A DNA stretch of 64,000 bases from Bacteroidota bacterium (GTDB lineage: Bacteria; Bacteroidota; Bacteroidia; Chitinophagales; Chitinophagaceae): NCBI GenBank assembly GCA_005884665.1, contig VBAT01000010.1, positions 538,662-602,661 on the forward strand, read 5' to 3'. The position numbers and the translations under genes are program-made. The notes beneath the pieces are model-generated. The model had not been told where the DNA came from and ran no database searches. It worked only from the letters and a program-made list of their open reading frames with translations. This document shows, one piece after another, positions 53,036-60,860 of this stretch (its first letter is position 1; every line of letters begins with the position of its first letter).

Positions 53036-53818
53036 ATGCATAAACAAACCGTCATATTCCAAGACCTGGGTATAATAGATTATAAAACAGCCTGGGACTA
53101 CCAGGAGCAATTATTGCAGGAGAATGTGCGCAGAAAATCGCTGGTCTTTAACCAAACCGCCGAAGAAGTGCGGGCTCCGGACTCCGGAATATCGACTTCG
53201 CTTGGCTCCGCTCGCAATGACGCCGACTATCGACTATCGACTGAGCACCATCTTCTCTTCGTAGAACATTCTCCTGTTTATACTCTCGGGAAGAGCGGCA
53301 ATATTGAAAACGTGTTGATCAATGAAGAAATGCGTTCGGCTAAAGGGATAGAGTTCTTTCGGACCAATCGAGGTGGCGATATCACTTTTCATGGCCCGCA
53401 ACAGATCGTTGGCTATCCCATTTTAGATCTTGAAAAATTCGAGACCGATATCGGCAAATACCTTCGTCGTATTGAGGAAGTGAGTATTCTAACACTGGCC
53501 GGGTACGGAATTGAAGCCGGCCGTTCAAGTGGTGAAACCGGCGTCTGGATAGATGCTGGTATACCAGGAAAAGAAAGAAAGATCTGTGCAATCGGTGTGC
53601 GCAGCAGCCGGTGGATCACGATGCATGGGTTTGCGCTAAATGTGAATACCGATCTTAGTCATTTCAATTTCATCATTCCCTGTGGTATTCAAAACAAACA
53701 GGTGACCTCGATAGAGAAAGAGCTGGGACACAAGGTGGATTTTGACGAAGCAAAGAAAAAAGTGAAGAGGAATTTTGAGAAAGTGTTTGACGTGGAATTG
53801 GTAGATGCTACGCGGTAA
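53036..53818 (+). CDS. lipB: Octanoyltransferase LipB, with in-frame repeat insert
   Basis: Transfers octanoyl from acyl carrier protein to lipoyl domains. 260 residues. Core motifs are LFVEHSPVYTLGKSGN, 'FFRTNRGGDITFHGPQQIVGYPI', the catalytic Lys in RKICAIGV, MHGFALNV, and Cys in IPCGI. Residues about 46-71 (RAPDSGISTSLGSARNDADYRLST) are extra relative to the family. Their DNA is a reversed copy of the CATTGCGAGCGGAGCCAAGC repeat followed by GACTATC heptads, read in frame without a stop. The insert lies in a loop before the active-site strand, so the enzyme may tolerate it. Confidence 0.93.
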   Translation: MHKQTVIFQDLGIIDYKTAWDYQEQLLQENVRRKSLVFNQTAEEVRAPDSGISTSLGSARNDADYRLSTEHHLLFVEHSPVYTLGKSGNIENVLINEEMRSAKGIEFFRTNRGGDITFHGPQQIVGYPILDLEKFETDIGKYLRRIEEVSILTLAGYGIEAGRSSGETGVWIDAGIPGKERKICAIGVRSSRWITMHGFALNVNTDLSHFNFIIPCGIQNKQVTSIEKELGHKVDFDEAKKKVKRNFEKVFDVELVDATR

Positions 53819-53834
53819 AGTTTTTAGTATCAAT

Positions 53835-53864
53835 GTTATGCTTAGTGTCGACACTAACCATAAC
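53835..53864. repeat. 30-bp near-perfect palindrome between convergent genes
   Basis: GTTATG-C-TTAGTGTCGACACTAA-C-CATAAC: 16-bp perfect core plus 6-bp flanks with one unpaired position. No T-run follows, so it may be a protein site or cruciform, not a classic terminator. Confidence 0.8.
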
Positions 53865-53866
53865 AT

Positions 53867-54589
53867 TCAAAATTCCTTCGGCAGAAAAAATTTGTTCTTC
53901 TCTTTCAGCGTTCCATCTTCATACAACTCGAACTTAAACCAGCCTGAACGATAAAAATCTGTTTTATCCAGTTTAAATGTTCTCTCCTTGATATCTTTTA
54001 ATTCGAACAGGAACTTATCATCAGATGTAAAAAATTTGATGCTGTATTTTTTATCTTCATCTTCTGGCAAACTGATCTTAATATAACCGTCATGATTATT
54101 GGTATATACAAATTTGGAAGGCACCCATCCTTCCACCTTCGGCCTGTTGCTGGTAAGCGCTGAACCACGGGAAGTGCTGTCACCGGGGATCAACGGAATG
54201 ATCGCAGATGGTTTATCTGGCCTGCCAGCCATTGTTTTTCCAGTTGTGGCCGTATCCCACACCGGTCTTTTTGTGCTACTGAAAATAAACATGCCTTTGT
54301 CACGCAATATGTAAAGCCGGTAAAACATATGATCGTTCTCTGCCTTGTTATCAGCATAACCATTCTGCGGATTGTGGGGATCGGGAACAGTAGCAATTGT
54401 TTTGAAATTCTTAAGGCTGTCGGGAGAGCGTTGTATGCTTATTTGGCGGATATCACTAAATGTGTTGACCCAATCTACGATCACACGGTTGAACCCAACA
54501 TTCTTCACGGAAAATTTCGGGAGAGTATCCTGTGCCTGCAGGGAGATGCAGGCGATAAGAGCAGATAAGACCAGTAATAGTTTGTTCAT
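53867..54589 (-). CDS. Hypothetical exported protein (240 aa), fibronectin-like start
   Basis: Signal peptide (MNKLLLVLSALIACISLQAQ), then a short beta-sandwich with FN3-like character (VGFNRVIVDWVNTFSDIRQISIQRS, 'MFYRLYILRDKG'). A Pro/Ser/Thr linker follows, then a C-terminal beta domain ending 'YRSGWFKFELYEDGTLKEKNKFFLPKEF'. It resembles small envelope proteins seen in Chitinophagaceae. No catalytic residues are evident. Function unknown. Confidence 0.75.
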   Translation of the reverse strand: MNKLLLVLSALIACISLQAQDTLPKFSVKNVGFNRVIVDWVNTFSDIRQISIQRSPDSLKNFKTIATVPDPHNPQNGYADNKAENDHMFYRLYILRDKGMFIFSSTKRPVWDTATTGKTMAGRPDKPSAIIPLIPGDSTSRGSALTSNRPKVEGWVPSKFVYTNNHDGYIKISLPEDEDKKYSIKFFTSDDKFLFELKDIKERTFKLDKTDFYRSGWFKFELYEDGTLKEKNKFFLPKEF

Positions 54590-54663
54590 ATTAAGATATG
54601 GATCAAGTTCCGGATCGCTTCGATTTCGAATGGCTCAAAGATAGTGCAAGCAGCCAGTAAATC

Positions 54664-55542
54664 TCAATAAATTAACTTTCCTTTTCCCAATGAACTATTC
54701 CCCTGTAATCCCCCGCTATGAACCAATAGTAAATTACTTCCTGGTGGAAAAAAGCCGTCCCGAATCATATCGGAAACCGCGAAGAAGAGTTTCCCTGTAT
54801 ATACGAAATCCGATGGAATGTTTGTACTGCTAAAGAATTCATTCATAAACTGGATCAGCACGTCAGTATATTTTGCATATCCGCCAAAATGATAATCGTG
54901 AACGATCTGCCAGTCCTTTTTTTCCTCATTCAGTAACTGCTGAACTTGTTTTTCTCCTTCGAGGTTATTTTTCAGTACACTTATACCAATAACCTTTTGT
55001 TCCGGCAATACGGCGTTAACAAGTCCCGCCATCATAGTTCCCGTGCCCACAGCACAGCAGCAATGAGTAAATCCGGGTTGACAATAGTCTAATATACCGG
55101 CTGCACCTTTCGCGCCTTTCTTTCCATATCCGCCTTCGTTGATAAAATAGCATTGTTCGTGGTCCAGCACCGCGGGAATTATTTTTTCGCCGTAATCTGT
55201 ACGGTTGGTAAAATGCAATTCCATTCCATATTCCTGTGCTTTCAGCAAACTGGCAGAAAGAACAGCAGGCGTTTCACCCCGGATAATACCTGCCGATGAA
55301 AAACCTTCGCAGGCGCAGGCAGCTGCGGTTGCAACAATATGATTCGACCAGGCGCCACCAAAAGTGACTATCTTTTTTTTATGTTGTTGCCTAGCATCCT
55401 CTAAATAATATTTCAGCTTGAACCATTTGTTGCCGGAGATCACCGGATGAATCCTATCCAGGCGTAAAACTGATACCCGGATATTATTTTTTTCAAACAA
55501 ATGAACGGGATCTTCAGTAATGGATTCAAAAGATAATTGCAT
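54664..55542 (-). CDS. ACC deaminase/D-cysteine desulfhydrase-family PLP enzyme
   Basis: 292 residues of the tryptophan-synthase-beta fold, with the PLP lysine in SGNKWFKLKYYLE and phosphate-binding 'FGGAWSNHIVATAAAC'. Related enzymes act on 1-aminocyclopropane-1-carboxylate, D-cysteine or 2,3-diaminopropionate. The active-site residues needed to tell these apart cannot be judged by eye, and in Bacteroidota the D-cysteine/ACC annotation is often only nominal. Complete; cytosolic. Confidence 0.85.
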   Translation of the reverse strand: MQLSFESITEDPVHLFEKNNIRVSVLRLDRIHPVISGNKWFKLKYYLEDARQQHKKKIVTFGGAWSNHIVATAAACACEGFSSAGIIRGETPAVLSASLLKAQEYGMELHFTNRTDYGEKIIPAVLDHEQCYFINEGGYGKKGAKGAAGILDYCQPGFTHCCCAVGTGTMMAGLVNAVLPEQKVIGISVLKNNLEGEKQVQQLLNEEKKDWQIVHDYHFGGYAKYTDVLIQFMNEFFSSTNIPSDFVYTGKLFFAVSDMIRDGFFPPGSNLLLVHSGGLQGNSSLGKGKLIY

Positions 55543-55604
55543 GAAAAATAGATAAGCTGCTTGGCGATTTTAAGCTATTTTCGTGCGTCAAATTTATAAC
55601 TATT

Positions 55605-56501
55605 ATGGAGCCTACACTGGTAATACTGGCGGCCGGCATGGCCTCACGTTACGGAAGTATGAAACAGATCCAGGGATTCGGGCCTGGCGGGGAAACGATC
55701 ATGGATTATTCTATTTATGATGCTATCCGGGCAGGATTTGGGAAAGTGGCTTTTATCATACGCCGGGAGTTTGCCGATAACTTTAAAAGCATATTCGAAC
55801 CGAAACTAAAAGGGAAGATTGCTACAGATTATGTTTTCCAGGAAATGGACATGTTTACCGATGGCGCTTCTATCCCGGCTGACAGAAAGAAGCCCTGGGG
55901 TACGGCTCATGCAGTTCTCTGTGCCATGGATTGTGTAAAGGAGCCCTTTGCTGTTATCAATGCCGACGATTTTTATGGAATGCAGGCCTTTACCGATTCA
56001 GCAGATTTCCTGATCAATGATTGCACAGAAACGAACAATGCGATCATCGGGTATGATCTTTTGAAAACCCTGTCCGCGTACGGAACTGTAAACCGGGGGG
56101 TATGTACCCTGGATAAGATCGGTAATCTTGCCGGGATCACCGAACGTATTAATATTTCTGAAAAAGACGGGAAGGTTGTTTGCGAGGACAACATGGAGCC
56201 ACGTGAATTGCCCCGCGATACCAGCGTTTCCATGAACTTCTGGTGTTTTCATCCTGCATTTTTCGGTTATACGCAAAAAGTGTTCAGGGAATTCTTACAG
56301 AATAATATCAACGATCCAAAAGCCGAATTCTTTATTCCAATCGTAGCCGATCGTTTTATTAGAGATGGAGGCACTATCGAGGTAATTCCTACCACTGCCG
56401 AATGGTTTGGAGTTACGTACAAAGAAGATGCCCCTGCAGTGGAGAAAAGTTTAAGAGAATTGATCAACAAAGGGGAATATCCCGAGCGGCTCTGGTCGTA
56501 A
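55605..56501 (+). CDS. Sugar-phosphate nucleotidyltransferase-like protein
   Basis: 298 residues with the NTP-transferase Rossmann fold: opening LVILAAGMASRYGSMKQIQGFG (LAAGxxxRxG; K in MKQ binds the phosphate), 'PWGTAHAVLCAMDCV' and the metal-binding 'FAVINADDFYG'. Length and fold match single-domain nucleotidyltransferases acting on sugar or amino-sugar phosphates. There is no hexapeptide acyltransferase domain, so it is not GlmU. Substrate unknown. Confidence 0.87.
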   Translation: MEPTLVILAAGMASRYGSMKQIQGFGPGGETIMDYSIYDAIRAGFGKVAFIIRREFADNFKSIFEPKLKGKIATDYVFQEMDMFTDGASIPADRKKPWGTAHAVLCAMDCVKEPFAVINADDFYGMQAFTDSADFLINDCTETNNAIIGYDLLKTLSAYGTVNRGVCTLDKIGNLAGITERINISEKDGKVVCEDNMEPRELPRDTSVSMNFWCFHPAFFGYTQKVFREFLQNNINDPKAEFFIPIVADRFIRDGGTIEVIPTTAEWFGVTYKEDAPAVEKSLRELINKGEYPERLWS

Positions 56502-56518
56502 TCAGAGTTATATAAATG

Positions 56519-56552
56519 AAAAAGCCATTCGTTGTAGCGAATGGCTTTTTTT
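56519..56552. terminator. Bidirectional Rho-independent terminator
   Basis: AAAAAGCCATTCG-TTGTAG-CGAATGGCTTTTTTT between convergent genes; A-run and T-run flank an 8-bp perfect stem, so it can act in both directions. Confidence 0.92.
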
Positions 56553-56569
56553 ATAATGATGTATACAAT

Positions 56570-57697
56570 TTAGTCTCCTTTTACCATGTAAATATAATCC
56601 TGGATCTTTTTTACCTGTTGTACTTTATCAAGACCGCTGATCGTGGATTTGGAAGAAACCTTGAGACCTTCATAATATTTATTTTTCTTCAACTCTTCGA
56701 TCGCTTTATAAATATACTTTGATTGAATCGCAAACACAGCTCCTTCGGCATCGGTTTCGCGGGCACTGAGAATACCGATTACTTCTCCATTGCGATTGAA
56801 TACCGGGCCACCGCTATTGCCCGGGTTGGCAGGAACAGTGATCTGGCAGCTTAATGTATCGCCTTTGAATCCTGAATTGGCACTCATATACCCTTCGCCA
56901 TAAACGTAAACAACTTCTTCACGCGGAAAGCCGAGTGTAAAGACCGGTTCGGCAATATCGGAAGTGTTCTTACTGATGCCATAAGGAAGTGAAGCGGCAG
57001 TTTTGAACTGTGGATCATCAATTTTTATGATAGCTACATCTCTCACCGGGTCAAGCCTCACAACAAATGCATTGAATTGTTCGCCTTTAGTATTAAATAC
57101 CCTGATATGTTCTGATTTTTTTACAACATGCGCATTAGTGATCATGAAACCCCTGCCATTGATAAGGAAACCTGTTGCGGCAGTCTTTGGAACAAAAGCC
57201 GGCGCATCTGCTTTTTTCTCTACATTATTTTTTACGTTATTAAGATCTTTCTGGATCTTATTCGTTGCTACTTCCTGGGCTAACACTTTTCTGTCCAACA
57301 TTTTAAGTTTATCGTCGGAAGGTTGGGGTGATATGGACCATACCAGTGTAGAAATGGAAATTGCGGTGATGCCAGCGATAGAGGCGGCGATAGCAGCCAC
57401 TTTCCTGTAACGCTTCCAGAGATAAACCACTTTCGCCTTACCCTTCAACTGATCTGAATTGATCTTACCCTGTTCAGCGAGATCAGTATGTACTTCGTTC
57501 AATGCCGTTCTAAACTTCTGCCACTCACCAAAACGGTTCATCTGCTGCAAAAACAGGGTATGCTCCACCACCAACTGATCGATTTCAGAATTGGTTTTGC
57601 GAAGATTCTCAAAATGCAGCCTTTCATCCGGGTTCATTTCACCACGGATATAACGTTCAACAGCATCCAGGATCATTATGTCGTTCTTTTCATTCAT
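56570..57697 (-). CDS. Membrane protein fusing anti-sigma-like N-terminus to trypsin-like protease
   Basis: 375 residues. Residues 1-95 are soluble, helical and charged (ILDAVERYIRGEMNPDERLHFENLR), as in anti-sigma factors of Bacteroidota ECF systems. A single membrane helix follows (about 100-122). Residues 128-163 look like a coiled coil. The C-terminal part is a trypsin-like S1C domain with complete triad: His190 (MITNAHVV), Asp220 (VRDVAIIKI) and Ser295 (NPGNSGGPV). The gene overlaps the sigma gene by 8 bases (ATGAATGA). The start is ATG 57697; the GTG one codon earlier is the track choice. A sensor in which the protease domain sits outside and the sigma-binding domain inside is inferred. 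Confidence 0.85.
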   Translation of the reverse strand: MNEKNDIMILDAVERYIRGEMNPDERLHFENLRKTNSEIDQLVVEHTLFLQQMNRFGEWQKFRTALNEVHTDLAEQGKINSDQLKGKAKVVYLWKRYRKVAAIAASIAGITAISISTLVWSISPQPSDDKLKMLDRKVLAQEVATNKIQKDLNNVKNNVEKKADAPAFVPKTAATGFLINGRGFMITNAHVVKKSEHIRVFNTKGEQFNAFVVRLDPVRDVAIIKIDDPQFKTAASLPYGISKNTSDIAEPVFTLGFPREEVVYVYGEGYMSANSGFKGDTLSCQITVPANPGNSGGPVFNRNGEVIGILSARETDAEGAVFAIQSKYIYKAIEELKKNKYYEGLKVSSKSTISGLDKVQQVKKIQDYIYMVKGD

Positions 57698-58262
57698 CAC
57701 TGTCTCCGTTTTTATAGTGAGTAAAAAATATTTTCTTTAACCGCACCAGGCATTTGTATTTCTGGTTCTTGGCGTTCTCAGCATTCGTATATCCAAACTG
57801 GAATGCGATTTCCTGCATATTTCTTTTTTGCAGGTAGTAGGCTTCGAGCAAACTTTTACAGGGTTCTCCCAGGCTGTCGATGGCTTTTTCCATCATCCCA
57901 AACTCCCTGTTCCTTTTTTCATGCCCTTCCATATCCTCATCTACAGGCACTACGGTCTCAATATTGGCAATTTCCATAAACCGGTTAGCCTGCTGCAGTC
58001 TTTTCAGCCATAAACGCCGGCAAACCGAATAAACGTAGGTTTTGATCTGGCAATTCAGCTCAAAACTGCCTGAACGAGCCTTTTCATAAAGAACTATCAT
58101 TGCCTCCTGGAAGATGTCTTTTGCGTCATCCGTCGAGCCGTTGTTGTTGATTATCAGGCTCTGAACCATATTATAGTTCTCCTTATAGATCGTCTCTACG
58201 GCTTTTCTTTCGTTTCGTGCCAGTCCCAATAGCAAAGCTTTCTCGTTGCCTTCTTGTTTCAC
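57690..58262 (-). CDS. ECF-type RNA polymerase sigma factor
   Basis: 190 residues with sigma region 2 (VETIYKENYNMVQSLIINNNGSTDDAKDIFQEAMIVLYEK) and region 4 helix-turn-helix (SLLEAYYLQKRNMQEIAFQFGYTNAENAKNQKYKCL), typical of group 4 sigma factors of the Bacteroidota kind. Its stop codon overlaps the protease-fused gene, so the pair is translationally coupled and probably forms a sigma/anti-sigma module. The regulon is unknown. Confidence 0.92.
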   Translation of the reverse strand: MKQEGNEKALLLGLARNERKAVETIYKENYNMVQSLIINNNGSTDDAKDIFQEAMIVLYEKARSGSFELNCQIKTYVYSVCRRLWLKRLQQANRFMEIANIETVVPVDEDMEGHEKRNREFGMMEKAIDSLGEPCKSLLEAYYLQKRNMQEIAFQFGYTNAENAKNQKYKCLVRLKKIFFTHYKNGDSDE

Positions 58263-58400
58263 TCTTCCGGTATTTAATACATTTTTTTAAAAATAGTAAC
58301 CCTCAGCCATCTGGAAAAAAAAGTTTAAAGATTGGGGTTACCTTTTTCCCATTCGGGTATAAACCAGCGAAATATTTCACAAAACTCAAAAAATCACAAA

Positions 58401-58601
58401 ATGAAAAAGCTTTTCGTCGTGTTAGCAGTTGCCAGTTTAGGCTTCGCTGCTTGTAACAATTCTACTTCTTCTGAAGAACAAAAAAGAATTGACGACAGCA
58501 TCGCACAGAAGCACACCCAGGATTCTCTGGACGCTCTGAAGCCGATGACTGATACAACAATTATGAAGGATACTCTTCATGTTGATACTACTAAGCACTA
58601 A
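58401..58601 (+). CDS. Small lipoprotein (66 aa)
   Basis: A short ORF starting at the second ATG of the track ORF (MKKLFVVLAVASLGFAACNN). A clear lipobox FAAC puts Cys at residue 18, followed by a Ser/Thr/Asp/Lys-rich disordered tail with 'KRIDDSIAQKHTQDSLDALK'. It is followed by a strong terminator. Such small lipoproteins are common in Bacteroidota and have no known function. It is divergent from the ECF sigma gene and could be one of its targets, which is speculative. Confidence 0.82.
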   Translation: MKKLFVVLAVASLGFAACNNSTSSEEQKRIDDSIAQKHTQDSLDALKPMTDTTIMKDTLHVDTTKH

Positions 58602-58917
58602 TCTACCAGGTTTTTGATTGCCTGGAGAGCATATAAGCTTTTGATGGCAAGCAATCGTTAAAGGAACTATCCCGATCTTTTTCGGGATAGTTTTTTTTAG
58701 GCCAGCCTCATCCCCGAACCCCTCTCCGAAAGAGAGAGGCGATGGCGACACCCTTCACAGAAAATCGTGGGTTGCGAACTACTGTCGTCAGATCCCGCTT
58801 TATCATCCATCATCCAGCATCTCGTATCTAGCATCCAGTGGCTGTTTTTCAGGGAAATCAGCCCAATCCGTGCTACCTTTGCGCCCAAATCGCTACAATA
58901 ATTAAATACATAAGCCG
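58602..58917 (+). other. 316-bp spacer: terminator, repeat elements and a promoter
   Basis: Holds the terminator at 58665, a GC-rich CCTCATCCCCGAACCCCTCT element (58707-58740), heptads TATCATC-CATCATC-CAGCATC-TCGTATC-TAGCATC (58801-58837), and a TACCTTTG box at 58874-58881 for the helicase. No gene seen. Confidence 0.7.
58665..58698 (+). terminator. Rho-independent terminator of the small lipoprotein gene
   Basis: AACTATCCCGA-TCTTTT-TCGGGATAGTT-TTTTTT: an 11-bp perfect stem with T-run. Confidence 0.95.
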
Positions 58918-60576
58918 GTGACCACATTTGACGAATTAGGAATTGAAGAAGGACTGTTACATTCTATCCAGGCCCTGGGATTTACCCAGCCTACCGCCAT
59001 TCAGGAAAAAGCTATTCCCGTTCTCTTGCAGGGAACGAAAGATTTCATAGGGTTGGCTCAAACAGGCACGGGTAAAACCGCGGCGTTTGGACTACCGCTT
59101 CTCCAGCTTATCAATAAAGCCGATCGCTTTCCGCAGGCATTGATCATTTGCCCAACGAGAGAATTGTGCCTGCAAATCGCCAAGGACCTGGGTTCATTTA
59201 AAAACAAAAAAGAAAATGTGGCGGTGACCGCAGTATACGGTGGTACTTCGATCACCATGCAGATCAGAGAGCTGAAAAGAGGTACTCATATCGTGGTGGC
59301 CACTCCCGGCCGACTGATCGATCTTATCGAAAGAAAGGCCATTGACCTCACACGCATCCATTACGTGGTGCTGGATGAAGCCGATGAAATGCTCAACATG
59401 GGATTCAAGGATGATATTGAATTTATTTTAAAGAATACACCCGAAAGACAAAGCACCTGGTTGTTCAGCGCCACCATGCCTGCCGAAATAAGACAGGTAA
59501 GCAAACGGTATATGAAGCAGCCCTTTGAAATCACCATCGGGAAAGTGAACGCCGGAGCTTCTACTATCGATCATCAATATTATATTACCCAGCAGGTAAA
59601 CCGGTATGAAACTCTTAAACGCATCATCGATTTTAATCCCGGCCTGTACGGAATAATATTTACCAGAACAAAAGCCAACGCGCAGGAAATAACTGAATCC
59701 CTGATCCGGGAAGGATATGATATCGATGCTTTACATGGCGATCTTAACCAGCAGCAACGGGACAAAGTAATGAGCCGATTCCGGGAAAAGAATCTCCAGT
59801 TATTGATTGCTACCGATGTGGCAGCAAGGGGCATCGATGTACAGGGTATCACGCATGTTATTAATTACGAACTGCCTGACGATATGGAAGTGTATACACA
59901 CAGGAGTGGAAGAACGGGGAGGGCTGGAAAAAGTGGCGTTTCCATTTCTATCATCACGCCAAGAGAAGTTTTTCGCCTGAGGCAGATAGAACGACTGATC
60001 ATTAACCGTTTTCATAAGCTGGATATTCCGACTGGCAAAGATGTTTGCCGGAAACAATTCTTCCATTTTATCGACAAAATGCTGCTGGCCGATATCAGTC
60101 ACGGAGAATATGAAACATACCTGCCTGTATTGAGAGAAAAGTTTGCGTCTGTTGAAAAAGAAGAAATATTACAACGCGTGGCTGCACTGGAGTTTGACCG
60201 CTTCCTGAAATATTATGAGAATGCAGCTGATTTCAATCTCCGGGAAGAAAAAAGGACAGAGCGCACCCAGAAATCAGTACATAAAGATACCCAGGGCAGA
60301 ACCTTTGGAGGTCGTACTAGCGGGGCAAACGGAAATTACCAACGATTGTTTGTAAATCTTGGAACAAAAGATGGCTTTTATAAAGCCAGTTTCCTTCAAT
60401 TTATACTGGATATGAGTGAACTGAAAAAGGAGGTACTGGGTCGTATTGATATGAAGGAAATGAACAGCTGGATCGAAATTGAACCGGGTGCTGCAAAGAA
60501 AATGATGAAATCAATTGACGGAAAGAATTTCAAGGGCCGGAAAATAAGGATGAACCCTGCTGAGCGCGGTAGTTAA
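58918..60576 (+). CDS. DEAD-box RNA helicase with DbpA-type C-terminal domain
   Basis: 552 residues, GTG start (MTTFDELGIEEGLLHSIQALG). Helicase motifs are complete: Q motif GFTQPTAIQ, I AQTGTGKT, Ia PTRELC, II DEAD, III FSATMP, IV IIFTRT, V ATDVAARGID, VI HRSGRTGRAG. The C-terminus (about 480-552) fits the DbpA RNA-binding domain (FVNLGTKDGFYKASFLQFILD ... SWIEIEPGAAKKMM). This predicts an RNA remodelling role, possibly in ribosome assembly. A TACCTTTG box lies 36 bases upstream and a hairpin terminator follows at 60602. Confidence 0.94.
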   Translation: MTTFDELGIEEGLLHSIQALGFTQPTAIQEKAIPVLLQGTKDFIGLAQTGTGKTAAFGLPLLQLINKADRFPQALIICPTRELCLQIAKDLGSFKNKKENVAVTAVYGGTSITMQIRELKRGTHIVVATPGRLIDLIERKAIDLTRIHYVVLDEADEMLNMGFKDDIEFILKNTPERQSTWLFSATMPAEIRQVSKRYMKQPFEITIGKVNAGASTIDHQYYITQQVNRYETLKRIIDFNPGLYGIIFTRTKANAQEITESLIREGYDIDALHGDLNQQQRDKVMSRFREKNLQLLIATDVAARGIDVQGITHVINYELPDDMEVYTHRSGRTGRAGKSGVSISIITPREVFRLRQIERLIINRFHKLDIPTGKDVCRKQFFHFIDKMLLADISHGEYETYLPVLREKFASVEKEEILQRVAALEFDRFLKYYENAADFNLREEKRTERTQKSVHKDTQGRTFGGRTSGANGNYQRLFVNLGTKDGFYKASFLQFILDMSELKKEVLGRIDMKEMNSWIEIEPGAAKKMMKSIDGKNFKGRKIRMNPAERGS

Positions 60577-60601
60577 AAATAATAGCAGTAAAAATTGTTT
60601 G

Positions 60602-60632
60602 ATATAACCGTTCGGGTTATATTTGTTTTATG
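60602..60632 (+). terminator. Probable terminator of the DEAD-box gene
   Basis: ATATAACC-GTTCG-GGTTATAT followed by TTGTTTTAT: an 8-bp perfect stem, 26 bases after the stop codon; the T-run is interrupted. Confidence 0.65.
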
Positions 60633-60743
60633 ACAATCACAAAGACATACTTTAGCTTTTACTTTTATTACTTCTTTTTTGGAAAGAAGCCGGGTATGCT
60701 TTTGTTGAAAACAAAATAGAGTAACTAAAATCAACATAAAGAG

Positions 60744-60860
60744 TCCCGGCCAAAAGCCGGGATTCGTGTTTTACGGCCTCCCCACCCCTCCGAAGGAGGG
60801 GCTTTGGAATCCGGAAAGCTAGAAGGTCGTTTAAACTTGTGATGAAGATAAAATCATGAC
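60744..60860. repeat. GC-rich hairpins upstream of pheA
   Basis: TCCCGGC-CAAAA-GCCGGGA (60744-60762) and CCCCTCC-GAA-GGAGGGG (60785-60801). The second belongs to a CCCCTCC...GGAGGGG family that recurs at 58707-58740 and, read as codons, at 60919-60958 inside the pheA 5' end. Confidence 0.65.
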
